A DNA stretch of 64,000 nucleotides from Ruegeria sp. HKCCD8929 (GTDB lineage Bacteria > Pseudomonadota > Alphaproteobacteria > Rhodobacterales > Rhodobacteraceae): the NCBI RefSeq assembly GCF_013031405.1, contig NZ_WPZY01000010.1:62001-126000 (forward strand), read 5' to 3'. The notes beneath the pieces were generated by a model. The model did not search any database, was not told the origin of the DNA, and saw nothing but the letters and a program-made list of their open reading frames with translations. A program made the translations under genes and the position numbers. Below are positions 8,660 to 17,240 of the stretch, piece after piece. The first letter of the stretch is position 1. Every line of letters begins with the position of its first letter.

Positions 8660-9265
8660 ATGAGCGCACAGAACATCCCCACCCTCGAAACCCGGCGCCT
8701 GATCCTGCGCGGCCCCGAGCCGCAGGACTATCCGGATTTCAAGGCCACCTTCACCAGCTACCGCGCGCGTTTCATGGGCGGGCCGCTGAATACTTATGAA
8801 TCGTGGATGCTCTACGCCGCCGAGATCGGCCACTGGCAGATCCGCGGCTATGGTATGTGGATGATCCACGACAAGGCCACGGACGAAACCTATGGCATGG
8901 CCGGCGGCTGGAAACCCGCAGGCTGGCCCGAGGCCGAGATCGCCTGGGTGATCTGGCCTGAGGCAGCAGGCAAGGGCTATGCGCTTGAGGCCACCCACGC
9001 GGCGCGCGCCTATTTCTACGGCACGCTCGGCTGGGACTGCGCCGTCAGCTATATCGACCCCAAGAATCTGGACTCGATCCGGCTGGCCGAACGGCTGGGG
9101 GCCAAAAAGGACCATGACGCCGCCACCATCGACGGCAGTGACGCAGTCTACCGCCATCCCACACCCGCCGAACTGACCGGAACCCAGCTTGGCGACGGGA
9201 TCGAGATGGAGATCTCGCACTATGCCGACCCGCTCTTCAAACCGAAAGGATGGGCCCTTGACTGA
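8660..9265 (+). CDS. GNAT acetyltransferase, tandem copy 6 of 6
   Basis: This is the longest copy, at 201 residues. It has LETRRLILRGPEPQDY, FMGGPLNTYESW, the loop EAAGKGYALEATHAA and YIDPKNLDSIRLAERLGAKK. A C-terminal extension of about 30 residues (GDGIEMEISHYADP) is absent in the other copies. GGGGGAGG six bases before the ATG is the strongest ribosome site within the array. Its end overlaps the chorismate mutase start by eight bases. Confidence 0.87.
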   Translation: MSAQNIPTLETRRLILRGPEPQDYPDFKATFTSYRARFMGGPLNTYESWMLYAAEIGHWQIRGYGMWMIHDKATDETYGMAGGWKPAGWPEAEIAWVIWPEAAGKGYALEATHAARAYFYGTLGWDCAVSYIDPKNLDSIRLAERLGAKKDHDAATIDGSDAVYRHPTPAELTGTQLGDGIEMEISHYADPLFKPKGWALD

Positions 9266-9566
9266 ACACAAGTCCGATCCCGTGGCCCGCGCCGCCAAAC
9301 TGCTGGCCGAGCACCGCGACAGCATCGACCGGCTGGACGCGATCCTTGTCTACACCCTGGGCGAACGGTTCAAGCACACCCAGTCGGTGGGCAGGCTGAA
9401 AGCGGCACACGACCTTCCCCCGTCCGATCCCGCGCGCGAAGCGGCGCAGATCGCACGGCTAGAAGACCTGGCGAAAAAGGCCGACCTGGATCCCGATTTC
9501 GCCAAGGCTTTCCTGAACTTCATCATTCAGGAAGTCATCCGACACCATAAGAAACACCAGGAATAA
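9258..9566 (+). CDS. Chorismate mutase, AroQ class (type II)
   Basis: This 102-residue all-helical enzyme converts chorismate to prephenate for Phe and Tyr synthesis. Marks are the long first helix with [20 protein letters not shown], then [19 protein letters not shown] and the C-terminal [14 protein letters not shown]. The start is probably TTG at 9258: AAGGA lies seven bases upstream and no ATG is in frame nearby that keeps the domain clean. It overlaps the last acetyltransferase gene and precedes rpsP by 40 bp. Confidence 0.88.
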   Translation: MTEHKSDPVARAAKLLAEHRDSIDRLDAILVYTLGERFKHTQSVGRLKAAHDLPPSDPAREAAQIARLEDLAKKADLDPDFAKAFLNFIIQEVIRHHKKHQE

Positions 9567-9606
9567 CCGGCTCATACCCGGTCAACGCCATCAAAGGAGA
9601 AACACC

Positions 9607-9993
9607 ATGGCAATGAAAATCCGTTTGGCCCGTGGCGGCTCGAAAAAGCGTCCCTTCTACCGCATCGTAGCTGCCGACAGCCGCATGCCGCGCGACGGCC
9701 GTTTCATCGAAAAGCTGGGTACCTACAACCCGCTGCTGCCGAAAGACAGCGAAGAGCGTGTGAAGATGAACATGGAGCGCATTCAGTACTGGCTGGATCA
9801 GGGCGCACAGCCCACCGACCGGATCGCCCGCATGCTGGAAGCTGCCGGTGTTCGCGAAAAGGCCGAGCGCAGCAACCCCAACAAGGGCACCCCGGGCAAG
9901 AAGGCCCAGGAACGCGCTGAAGAGAAAGCCGCCAAGGCTGCTGATGCCGCCGAGGCCGCAGCTGCCCCGGCAGAAGAAGCCGCCGAAGAATAA
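9607..9993 (+). CDS. rpsP: 30S ribosomal protein S16
   Basis: This is a structural protein of the small ribosomal subunit, 128 residues. The opening [19 protein letters not shown] is diagnostic. The C-terminal 45 residues are a charged Ala/Glu/Lys tail ([20 protein letters not shown]), common in alphaproteobacterial S16. AAAGGAG lies eight bases before the ATG. Confidence 0.98.
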   Translation: MAMKIRLARGGSKKRPFYRIVAADSRMPRDGRFIEKLGTYNPLLPKDSEERVKMNMERIQYWLDQGAQPTDRIARMLEAAGVREKAERSNPNKGTPGKKAQERAEEKAAKAADAAEAAAAPAEEAAEE

Positions 9994-10004
9994 GCGGGGC
10001 CTGC

Positions 10005-10640
10005 GTGCAGGATCAGGCTTTCAGTGACGATTTCCGCACGCAGTTCGATCTGCTGATGCGGCTCCGGCGCGATGTGCGCCGGTTCCGCACCGATCCGGTG
10101 GACGAGGCGGTGTTGACGCGCTGCCTCGACACCTTTCGCCTGGCCCCTTCGGTGGGGCTGAGCGAACCCTGGCGCGTGCTCCGCGTCGCAAGCGATGCGG
10201 CCCGCGCTGCCGCTTTGAAGAATTATCAGACTGCCAATGCGCAGGCGCTGTCGGGCTATTGCGGCGACCGCGCGCGGCAGTACAGCCGGCTGAAGTTGTC
10301 GGGAATGCAGGACGCCCCGGTGCAACTGGCCGTCTTTTGCGATGACGCCACCGGCAAGGGCCACGGGCTGGGCGCCAAGACCATGCCCGAGATGCGCCGT
10401 TATTCGGTGGTGACCGCCGTCACGCTTTTCTGGCTCAGCCTGCGGGCGGAGGGGCTGGGACTGGGCTGGGTGTCGATCCTCGACCCCGAGCAACTGGCCC
10501 GCGATCTGGACGTACCCCAAGGCTGGCGCCTGATCGGGTATTTCTGCGTTGGCTGGCCGCAGGAGGTCTCTGAGACGCCGGAACTTGAAACCGAGGGCTG
10601 GGAAATGCGTGACAAAACCCTGTTGATCGAGACACGGTGA
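10005..10640 (+). CDS. bluB: 5,6-dimethylbenzimidazole synthase BluB
   Basis: BluB splits reduced FMN with oxygen to make 5,6-dimethylbenzimidazole, the lower ligand of cobalamin. This 211-residue protein has the nitroreductase-like fold and BluB marks: RRDVRRFRTDPV, LAPSVGLSEPWRVLRV, and the FWLSLRAEGLGLGWVSI segment near residue 145. The start is GTG, 11 bases after the rpsP stop. Its place between rpsP and rimM is unusual; no cobalamin riboswitch is visible, so it is probably expressed with the ribosomal genes. Confidence 0.92.
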   Translation: MQDQAFSDDFRTQFDLLMRLRRDVRRFRTDPVDEAVLTRCLDTFRLAPSVGLSEPWRVLRVASDAARAAALKNYQTANAQALSGYCGDRARQYSRLKLSGMQDAPVQLAVFCDDATGKGHGLGAKTMPEMRRYSVVTAVTLFWLSLRAEGLGLGWVSILDPEQLARDLDVPQGWRLIGYFCVGWPQEVSETPELETEGWEMRDKTLLIETR

Positions 10641-10646
10641 GGGCAG

Positions 10647-10790
10647 ATGTTCAGACCGATCCGATTTGTCCTGCTGATCGCAATCGCCTTTATCGTCGGC
10701 GTGTTCTATGAGCGCAACGCCCACGGCGAGCGCTGCGCCGAGGCCGGTGGCCGGGTCGTGTCCAACCTGTGTGAAGGAGGACAGAGATGA
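10647..10790 (+). CDS. 47-residue single-pass membrane microprotein upstream of rimM
   Basis: This short gene encodes an N-terminal membrane helix ([15 protein letters not shown]). A short tail carries two Cys residues spaced 12 apart ([14 protein letters not shown]). GAGGG lies close before its ATG at 10647, and its stop overlaps the rimM start (ATGA), so the frame appears maintained. If the helix is inserted N-in, the Cys pair would face the periplasm and could form a disulfide. Its function is unknown. Coupling and composition argue that it is real. Confidence 0.65.
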   Translation: MFRPIRFVLLIAIAFIVGVFYERNAHGERCAEAGGRVVSNLCEGGQR

Positions 10791-11290
10791 GCGATCTTGT
10801 CTGCGTCGGTGCCGTCGCCGGGTCGTTCGGGGTGCGCGGCGAGGTGCGGCTGAAAAGCTTCTGCGCCGTGCCGGAGGATATCGAGGCCTACTCGCCCCTG
10901 ACCGATGAAACCGGCAAGGACAGCTATCCGGTCATCCTGACCCGTGCGGTCAAGAACGGCTTTGCCGCGCGGCTGGGAGGGATCGAGACCAAGGAACAGG
11001 CCGACGCGATCAAGGGCCTGCGCCTTTATGCCCGGCGCGATCAGTTGCCCTCGCTGCCGGATAACGAATACTACCATGCCGATCTGATCGGGCTCGAGGT
11101 CTATGACACCGGCGGCACACTAATCGGCCATGTCAAGGCGGTGCAGAACCACGGCGCCTCGGATCTGCTGGAGATCCAGGGGCCGGGGCTGAAATCGACC
11201 GTGCTGCTGCCGTTTACATTGGCCGCCGTGCCGACCGTCGATCTGGGCAAGGGCCGCATCATTGCCGACCCGCCCGAGGGGCTGTTCTGA
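10787..11290 (+). CDS. rimM: 16S rRNA processing protein RimM
   Basis: RimM is a maturation factor that binds S19 and helps assemble the 30S head domain. The protein has 167 residues with the N-terminal [19 protein letters not shown] motif of the RimM domain and a C-terminal PRC-barrel ([13 protein letters not shown]). It sits between the microprotein and trmD, in the conserved rpsP-rimM-trmD order. Confidence 0.96.
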   Translation: MSDLVCVGAVAGSFGVRGEVRLKSFCAVPEDIEAYSPLTDETGKDSYPVILTRAVKNGFAARLGGIETKEQADAIKGLRLYARRDQLPSLPDNEYYHADLIGLEVYDTGGTLIGHVKAVQNHGASDLLEIQGPGLKSTVLLPFTLAAVPTVDLGKGRIIADPPEGLF

Positions 11291-11293
11291 ATC

Positions 11294-12103
11294 ATGTCCG
11301 ACACGCCCGCCAAATCCCACGGACGCAAGGCGATCCGCCCCACGTTGAAACCGCGCGAACTGATGACACCGACGCCGGACCTGGTGGACGTTTGGAAGGC
11401 CAAGATCGTCACCCTGTTTCCCACCGCCTTTCCCGGCGTGCTGGGCGAAAGCCTGACCGGCAAGGCGCTGCAGGAGGGGCTGTGGCAGCTTGAGACCATC
11501 GATCTGCGCGAGTTCGGTATCGGCAAGCACCGCAATGTGGATGACACGCCTGCGGGCGGCGGCGCGGGCATGGTATTGCGCGCCGACGTGCTGGGCGCGG
11601 CAATCGAGCAGGCGATGGTCGGGGTGCAAGGAAACTGGCCGCTGATCTACCTCAGCCCACGCGGCAGGCCGATGGACCAGACGCTGATGCAGAACCTCGC
11701 CCGCTGCGACGGTGTCACCCTGCTCTGTGGCCGGTTCGAAGGTGTCGACGAGCGGGTGCTGGAGCATTACGGCGTCCAGGAGGTCAGTCTGGGCGATTTC
11801 GTCATGACCGGCGGCGAGATCGCGGCACAGGCGCTTATCGACGCCACTGTGCGGCTGATCCCCGGGGTTCTGGGCAATCAAGCCTCGGCTGAGGAGGAGA
11901 GCTTTTCCTCGGGCCTGCTGGAACATCCGCAATACACCCGCCCCGCCGAATGGCAGGGCCGCCCGATCCCCGAGGTTCTGATGTCCGGCCATCACGGACG
12001 CATCGCCGACTGGCGGCACCAGATGTCGGAAGAGATCACCAAGGCCCGCAGGCCCGACCTGTGGGCGCGGCACCAGCAGTCGAAGGATGGCGAAACCGAC
12101 TGA
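11294..12103 (+). CDS. trmD: tRNA (guanine-N1)-methyltransferase TrmD
   Basis: TrmD methylates G37 of tRNAs next to the anticodon, preventing frameshifts. The SPOUT fold marks are clear: VTLFPTAFPG, DDTPAGGGAGMVLRADV, LLCGRFEGVDERVLEHY and SLGDFVMTGGEIAA. At 269 residues it is slightly longer than usual because of about 35 N-terminal residues before KIVTLFP. An internal ATG at about residue 24 is a possible alternative start. It follows rimM by three bases. Confidence 0.96.
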   Translation: MSDTPAKSHGRKAIRPTLKPRELMTPTPDLVDVWKAKIVTLFPTAFPGVLGESLTGKALQEGLWQLETIDLREFGIGKHRNVDDTPAGGGAGMVLRADVLGAAIEQAMVGVQGNWPLIYLSPRGRPMDQTLMQNLARCDGVTLLCGRFEGVDERVLEHYGVQEVSLGDFVMTGGEIAAQALIDATVRLIPGVLGNQASAEEESFSSGLLEHPQYTRPAEWQGRPIPEVLMSGHHGRIADWRHQMSEEITKARRPDLWARHQQSKDGETD

Positions 12104-12123
12104 GGTTTTGCCAACCCACACAG

Positions 12124-12180
12124 GAATCCCGGTCCATTTTCACGCTTCATGTGGACTGGACGCTACGGAGTCCGGGATTC
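12124..12180. repeat. Inverted repeat with 9-bp arms after trmD
   Basis: Arms GAATCCCGG (12124-12132) and CCGGGATTC (12172-12180) are perfect complements around a 39-base spacer. The spacer itself contains partly complementary TCCA/TGGA pieces. No T-run follows, so a plain terminator is doubtful. Confidence 0.4.
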
Positions 12181-12275
12181 TCGGCATATGCTGCTTCAAG
12201 TTGTGCCAAAGCCGCGATAACACATCTTGAACTTTTAAAGGCCGCGCGATTCGAAAGCGGTCCGAAGGGGAATGG

Positions 12276-12698
12276 ATGAAAAAGATATTGTTAGGAGCTT
12301 TGGTGCTCATAACGGCGTGCGGGCGGCTGCCCGGCCCGTCGATTCCGATGCAATCCGGTCATAACCTGCATTCCGCCCGCGCCGCCGTGCAGGCGTGTTC
12401 GGCCCATGCAGACCGAGGCGGGAAAAGTGCCGTTGTTGGCGGGTATGTCAGCAGCATCATTCTGGCCGGTGTGATTGTCGGACCGATCGTCGTCGCCTCG
12501 AACCAGCGCAACATTCGAGCGCATGGTGAGGTGGACGGAGTGGACCGCTGTCTGTCCAAGCGCGGGTTCGAACGGCGTGATCTGACTTCGAACGAGGTCG
12601 CCCGGCTGAGCAACAGCACGCCGGAGCAGCGCGAGCGGATTCTCGACCACCTCGTCGGCGGCGGCAATATCGACACGTTTGGTCTGCCCTCGGTTTAA
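12276..12698 (+). CDS. Hypothetical lipoprotein
   Basis: This 140-residue protein starts with a lipoprotein signal peptide and lipobox (LGALVLITAC, Cys at residue 15), so it is likely anchored to a membrane by lipidation. A glycine-rich hydrophobic stretch follows (VGGYVSSIILAGVIVGPIVV, about residues 50-70) and then a charged C-terminal region. AAGGGG five bases upstream supports the ATG. I do not recognise the family. It stands alone between trmD and a convergent lysozyme gene. Confidence 0.7.
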   Translation: MKKILLGALVLITACGRLPGPSIPMQSGHNLHSARAAVQACSAHADRGGKSAVVGGYVSSIILAGVIVGPIVVASNQRNIRAHGEVDGVDRCLSKRGFERRDLTSNEVARLSNSTPEQRERILDHLVGGGNIDTFGLPSV

Positions 12699-12719
12699 GC
12701 CCGGAACCACGTGGCGCCC

Positions 12720-13526
12720 TTATGGGGCAGGCGCGCCTGAGACCCAGCGCGACCAGCTGTCTGGGCCGCCACGGAAGACGTTGATGTCCACCCGGCCACT
12801 GATACCGGGCACCAGACCGGTGCCGGTATATTGCCAAAAGGTCCAGGGCGCGCCGGGATAGACCTCACGCGGGTGCCCGGCCACAGAGCGCAGCCAGAAC
12901 TCGGTGCCGCGCAGGCGTCCGATGCCGGTTTCCTGATAGAAATCGACCGTCGTGTAGACAATGGGCCGCCGCCCGTAATGCCGTTCGAGAATATCCAGGA
13001 ACCGCCTGGCCTCGGCGCGGACCGTGGCGCCGTCGGGGCGCTTGCGGCAGGTGCGGGAGCGCGGGTTCCATTCCATGTCCAGCACATGCGGCAGGTCAGA
13101 GCCCTTGGGCACGTGCTGGATGAACCATCGCGCCTGCACATCAGCAGGACGGCAGAAGTAAAAATAATGGTATGCGCCCCAAGGCACCCCTGCTGAACGA
13201 GCGCCACGGCGGTGGTTCTCGAACATCGGGTCGGCCAGATCGCCGCCTTCGGTCGCCTTGATGAACGCGAAACTGACGCCCGAGGCACGGGCCGTCCGCC
13301 AGTCGATATCCCCCTGCCAGCGCGATATGTCGATGCCATGGACCGGATAGGACCCGGGCGCGCGGCCTTCCCATTCATGCGGATCGGCATCGCCGAACCT
13401 CGGATAGGTGAACAGAGACCCGGATGCCGCGGTCGCGGGTTGCACGGTTGGTCTCGGTTCAGGAGCGCGGCGGCCGCAAGAAACAAGAACAGCCATCATC
13501 AGAAGAAGGGACAAAACCAAACGCAT
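12720..13526 (-). CDS. GH25 family lysozyme, predicted lipoprotein
   Basis: This probable peptidoglycan hydrolase (N-acetylmuramidase) has 268 residues. The lipobox AVLVSC near residue 17 predicts a lipid-anchored periplasmic or outer-membrane enzyme. The GH25 TIM barrel runs from about residue 60. Marks are VHGIDISRWQGDIDW (first catalytic Asp), FIKATEGGD, WGAYHYFYF and HVLDMEWN (catalytic Asp/Glu pair). The start at 13526 is chosen because GGAG lies seven bases upstream and a signal peptide follows. It is convergent with the lipoprotein gene, 21 bp apart. Confidence 0.88.
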   Translation of the reverse strand: MRLVLSLLLMMAVLVSCGRRAPEPRPTVQPATAASGSLFTYPRFGDADPHEWEGRAPGSYPVHGIDISRWQGDIDWRTARASGVSFAFIKATEGGDLADPMFENHRRGARSAGVPWGAYHYFYFCRPADVQARWFIQHVPKGSDLPHVLDMEWNPRSRTCRKRPDGATVRAEARRFLDILERHYGRRPIVYTTVDFYQETGIGRLRGTEFWLRSVAGHPREVYPGAPWTFWQYTGTGLVPGISGRVDINVFRGGPDSWSRWVSGAPAP

Positions 13527-13935
13527 CAAATCACTCCAAACGTCTTTGACAAATCGCTTTCCCCCTCGATGTCCAGAATGCGTGTTTGGCACCGAAAGAC
13601 AATCGGCCATGACCCGGCTTGCCGGATTTCCGCCGCCCGGTCCGAATTTTTGCGCAGGAACCCGAACAACAGCCTGTTGAGGGCTTGATCCCCGACCGCA
13701 AATTCCCTAAACGAGGCCGGTCTGGAATCGCCTGCCGCGACTCCGGGTCTTTGATCTGTTGCGCAACTGCCTGCCCTGCTTTCTTCGGCACCCGGCGCGC
13801 GCCAGCGGATCGACGCAAAGGAACAGACGATCTGACCTCTGGCGGGCCGCCACATGCGGGACCCGGTGAAGACCAAGAGCTCTCAGGCCGCGCGCAACTT
13901 CGTGGATCAACCGCGAGCAAACAGGAGAAACTGCG
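13527..13935. other. 409-bp stretch without a recognisable gene
   Basis: This gap between the lysozyme start and rplS must hold both promoters. A perfect TTGACA hexamer lies at 13546-13551, but no convincing -10 follows at the usual spacing. The reading frames present have no ribosome sites and no protein-like composition. AGGAG before the rplS start is clear. Confidence 0.5.
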
Positions 13936-14319
13936 ATGGACCTGATCGCACAGCTCGAGGCGGAACAGATTGCCGCCCTGGGGAAGAACATCCCCGACTT
14001 CAAAGCCGGTGACACCATCCGTGTCGGCTATAAGGTGACCGAAGGGTCGCGCACCCGTGTGCAGAACTACGAAGGCGTCTGCATCGCGCGCAAGAACGGC
14101 GACGGCATCGCCGGATCGTTCACCGTCCGCAAAATCTCGTTCGGCGAAGGCGTGGAGCGTGTGTTCCCGCTGTATTCGACCAACATCGACAGCATCACCG
14201 TTGTCCGCCGTGGCCGCGTCCGTCGCGCCAAACTGTACTACCTGCGCTCGCGCCGTGGTAAGTCCGCGCGTATCGCAGAGGTTACCAACTACAAGCCCAA
14301 GGCTGGCGCCGAGGCGTAA
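13936..14319 (+). CDS. rplS: 50S ribosomal protein L19
   Basis: This large-subunit protein lies at the subunit interface; it has 127 residues. Diagnostic segments are [31 protein letters not shown] and the C-terminal [19 protein letters not shown]. It is separated from trmD by the lipoprotein and lysozyme genes, unlike the compact enterobacterial operon, and it is followed by rpmE after 11 bp. Confidence 0.98.
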   Translation: MDLIAQLEAEQIAALGKNIPDFKAGDTIRVGYKVTEGSRTRVQNYEGVCIARKNGDGIAGSFTVRKISFGEGVERVFPLYSTNIDSITVVRRGRVRRAKLYYLRSRRGKSARIAEVTNYKPKAGAEA

Positions 14320-14330
14320 GGAGCGGAAAG

Positions 14331-14552
14331 ATGAAAAAAGACATCCATCCCGATTATCACCTCATCGACGTCAAGATGACCGATGGCACCGTGGTTCAGA
14401 TGAAATCCACCTGGGGCGCAGAAGGCGACCAGCTGGCCCTGGAAATCGACCCGTCCTCGCATCCGGCCTGGACCGGCGGCGGCACCCGCCTGATGGACAC
14501 CGGCGGCCGCGTGTCGAAGTTCAAGAAGAAATACGAAGGTCTGGGCTTCTGA
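14331..14552 (+). CDS. rpmE: 50S ribosomal protein L31
   Basis: This is a 73-residue L31 of the zinc-free type: the CxxC cysteines are absent. [20 protein letters not shown] opens the protein and the C-terminus reads [16 protein letters not shown]. It is co-transcribed with rplS and followed by a strong terminator. Confidence 0.96.
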   Translation: MKKDIHPDYHLIDVKMTDGTVVQMKSTWGAEGDQLALEIDPSSHPAWTGGGTRLMDTGGRVSKFKKKYEGLGF

Positions 14553-14575
14553 TCCCCGCCCCCTTCGGAAGATAC

Positions 14576-14609
14576 AAGGCCGTCCCGGTGGGACGGCCTT
14601 TTCTTTTTT
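14576..14609 (+). terminator. Rho-independent terminator of rplS-rpmE
   Basis: A perfect 11-bp stem (AAGGCCGTCCC/GGGACGGCCTT) with a GGT loop is followed by TTCTTTTTT. Confidence 0.93.
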
Positions 14610-14664
14610 GTACCACCGGCAAACAGCGTCGCGGCACGTTATCTGGTTTCGATGGGCGGCAGGC

Positions 14665-14997
14665 TCAGGTGAGATCTTCCATCTTGGCGTCCGGTGCGTT
14701 TTTCTTCACGGACTCGATGCCGTTTTCGCGCGATGCCGTGCTTTCGTAGGTTTCGCTGGTGCCGATCACCTGCCCATTCGTCGCCTTGAGATTGAACATC
14801 GGCTTTCCGCTGCTGGTGTCCTTGCGCTCGTAGCGCCCGTCTTCCGGAGCGTTCTTGCGCACGGACTCGATGCCGTTCTCGGCACTGGCGCGCTGCTTGT
14901 AGCCCTCACTCGCCAGAATGATCTGACCGTTACCGGCCTTGAGACGGAACCGGAATTCGCCGGCCTTGTCCTTGTAAAGCTCGAATTTCCCAGCCAT
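14665..14997 (-). CDS. YegP-like protein with two DUF1508 repeats
   Basis: This 110-residue protein is made of two copies of the DUF1508 unit. Each copy follows the pattern FxxYKDKAGEFRFRLKAGNGQIILASEGY, here starting at about residues 5 and 56, and each ends with a NGIESVRKNAP-like segment. The family is small, soluble and of unknown function; members are often stress-induced. It is divergent from mipZ and convergent with rpmE. Confidence 0.85.
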   Translation of the reverse strand: MAGKFELYKDKAGEFRFRLKAGNGQIILASEGYKQRASAENGIESVRKNAPEDGRYERKDTSSGKPMFNLKATNGQVIGTSETYESTASRENGIESVKKNAPDAKMEDLT

Positions 14998-15292
14998 GAA
15001 GCACCACCTTTCTTTTCACTGTCATGATGTGTGAACCTTACCCAGCATTTCGCTGTTGGCAATCACCGACCGTTTCCGGGCGCGCGAAATCGCGCCTTTG
15101 CCCGGCGACGGCAGGGCATCCGTACCTGCCCTGGCGAAATCCACTTTCCGCCCCGTCACTGTTCCCTTAGCGCCGCATTGCCCTTTTTTGGTGGGTAAGA
15201 TCGGCGTCTCACCGCTTCCCTTCCTTTGGCGCACAACATATAGTGTCCGGCAACAACGCGCAGGCAATCGCGCGAAGGCTGGGGACACAGGC

Positions 15293-16102
15293 ATGGCACA
15301 TATCATTGTGGTCGGAAACGAAAAAGGCGGCGCCGGGAAATCCACGGTCTCGATGCATGTGGGCACCGCACTGGCCCGGCTGGGGCACAAGGTCAGCTCG
15401 CTCGATCTGGATCTGCGCCAGCGCAGCCTGGGGCGTTACTTCGAGAACCGTCGCACCTTCATGAACGGCTCGGACCTGAACCTGCCCAGCCCCGACCATC
15501 ATGACCTGCCCGAGATCGACCCGGCCTCGCTGAAACCCGGTGAGAATATCTATGACCACCGCCTGTCCGCCGCTGTTGCCACGCTGGAAAGCGACAGCGA
15601 CTTCATCCTGATCGACTGCCCCGGATCGCACACGCGGCTCAGCCAGGTGGCGCATTCGCTGGCCGATACGCTGATCACGCCGCTCAACGACAGTTTCATC
15701 GACTTCGACCTGCTGGCCCGGATCGACGCCAAGGGCGAAAAGATCCTTGGCCCCTCAGTCTATTCCGAGATGGTGTGGAACGCCCGCCAGTTGCGGGCGC
15801 AGGCCGGGCTGAAGCCGATCGACTGGATCGTGGTCCGCAACCGCGTCGGCACCCAGCGGATGGTCAACAAAGAAAAGATGCAGCGCGCCATCGACATGCT
15901 GTCCAAGCGTATCGGGTTCCGCACCGCACCCGGCTTTTCCGAACGGGTGATCTTTCGCGAGCTGTTTCCGCGCGGCCTGACGCTGTTGGACCTCAAGGAT
16001 ATCGGGGTCAAGCAGCTCAACATCTCGAACATCGCAGCCCGGCAGGAATTGCGCGACATGATGAAAGCGCTCAGCCTGCCCGGGGTGGAGATCGATTTCT
16101 GA
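15293..16102 (+). CDS. mipZ: Division plane positioning ATPase MipZ
   Basis: MipZ is a ParA-like ATPase that forms gradients from the poles and blocks FtsZ assembly away from midcell, in place of MinCD. The 269-residue protein has the deviant Walker A box EKGGAGKSTVSMHVG at residues 10-24. SLDLDLRQRSLGRYF and ILIDCPGSHTRLSQVAHS follow. The C-terminal RELFPRGLTLLDL segment is typical of MipZ rather than chromosome-partition ParA. The gene is single and divergent from the YegP-like gene, with no parB beside it, which also fits MipZ. Confidence 0.93.
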   Translation: MAHIIVVGNEKGGAGKSTVSMHVGTALARLGHKVSSLDLDLRQRSLGRYFENRRTFMNGSDLNLPSPDHHDLPEIDPASLKPGENIYDHRLSAAVATLESDSDFILIDCPGSHTRLSQVAHSLADTLITPLNDSFIDFDLLARIDAKGEKILGPSVYSEMVWNARQLRAQAGLKPIDWIVVRNRVGTQRMVNKEKMQRAIDMLSKRIGFRTAPGFSERVIFRELFPRGLTLLDLKDIGVKQLNISNIAARQELRDMMKALSLPGVEIDF

Positions 16103-16304
16103 GCTTTGGCAGATTTGTTTATCTGATTTGCGGGTCTTCCACACCTTCGCTGCGACCGATGCGTGGGCGAGAACCGAGCTGCAACAAGCGCAGAAAGCGC
16201 GCCTGGGCAAATGCTGTAGTTTCGCAAGCGGACGTTAGCGCGGCTTGGCACTCAGGAGGGGGCAATCCCCAACTTCGAATCCCGCAATAGCCCTGCGCGC
16301 GTGG

Positions 16305-17240
16305 CTATTCCTTTTCCACATTTGCCAAAGCCATTTGCAGCTTCACGATTTTCGAGTCGCGCAGGGCGGCCAGTTTTTCGATGGACATATCGCCTATGGC
16401 TTCGCCAAGACCCTCAGCGAGCATTTCAGACACTTCGGGCGTGAGTTGTGGAGTACCGAGATCATCCCACCAGCCGTTGAACGTATCGGAAAAATGGTCA
16501 CAGAAAGCAGCCAAACCGCCTGATCCGGCACCAAGACTAAAGAGCGTCGTCGGCCCCATTGCCGCCCACCGAAGCCCGGGGCCTGCGGACATGGCTTTGT
16601 CGACATCTCCTACGCTGGCCACACCGGATTGCACCAGATGGATCGCCTCGCGCCAGACGGCGGCCTGGAGACGGTTTGCCACGTGGCCCGGGACTTCTTT
16701 GTTCACGCGAATGGTGACCTTGCCGATATCCTTGTAGAATGCCTCGGCTGCGGAAACCACGCCTGGATCCGTAAGGTCATTTCCCATCACCTCGACCAGG
16801 GGGATCAGATGCGGGGGATTGAAAGGGTGGCCCAGAATGAAACGCCGGGGGTTTCCCCATCCGGCCTGCATCTGGCCTAGCGTCAGGCCAGAGGCCGAGC
16901 TTGCCACGACGGCATCCGGTTCGACAGCAGGTTCTATCTCCGCAAAGATGGCGTGTTTGATTGGCAAGCGTTCCGGGACGTTTTCCTGAATGAAGCTTGC
17001 ACCTTCAGCAGCCTCGCGCGCCCAACGCACAAAGGTGACCCGATCCGGACTGCCTCTTGATGTCAGGCCCAACTCGCTCATGGTGTCCCAAGCCTGATCG
17101 ATATAGGCACGCACGGCGTCCTGTGCGCCTTCGGCCGGGTCGTAAACCGCAACCGAACGGCCGGAGGCCAGGAACAGCGCCGTCCAGCTGGAGCCGATGG
17201 TCCCGGCCCCCAGCACGGCAGTGTGTGTGATATCAGCCAT
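16305..17240 (-). CDS. L-carnitine dehydrogenase-like 3-hydroxyacyl dehydrogenase
   Basis: This is a 311-residue NAD-dependent enzyme of the 3-hydroxyacyl-CoA dehydrogenase fold. Its Rossmann motif is VLGAGTIGSSW (about residues 9-19), and ILGHPFNPPHLIPLVEV near residue 135 carries the catalytic His. This subgroup includes L-carnitine dehydrogenase, which makes 3-dehydrocarnitine. It is the last gene of the leftward operon, sharing one base with the preceding SDR stop. The BKACE gene in the same operon makes a 3-hydroxyacid substrate likely; carnitine itself is inference. Confidence 0.78.
   Translation of the reverse strand: MADITHTAVLGAGTIGSSWTALFLASGRSVAVYDPAEGAQDAVRAYIDQAWDTMSELGLTSRGSPDRVTFVRWAREAAEGASFIQENVPERLPIKHAIFAEIEPAVEPDAVVASSASGLTLGQMQAGWGNPRRFILGHPFNPPHLIPLVEVMGNDLTDPGVVSAAEAFYKDIGKVTIRVNKEVPGHVANRLQAAVWREAIHLVQSGVASVGDVDKAMSAGPGLRWAAMGPTTLFSLGAGSGGLAAFCDHFSDTFNGWWDDLGTPQLTPEVSEMLAEGLGEAIGDMSIEKLAALRDSKIVKLQMALANVEKE

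Noticed and set aside
13619..13945. 108-codon + strand frame upstream of rplS
   Set aside because: No ribosome site, overlaps the rplS start, and composition is unlike a protein.
16271..16285. tRNA-like TTCGAATCCC segment
   Set aside because: It looks like a T-loop, but the flanking bases cannot form a T-stem or acceptor stem, and no integrase or duplicated half-site is nearby, so neither a tRNA gene nor an attachment site is supported.
16286..16309. Hairpin AATAGCC/GGCTATT at the end of the leftward operon
   Set aside because: It overlaps the stop codon of the last gene and lacks a T-run in the leftward direction, so termination is not supported.
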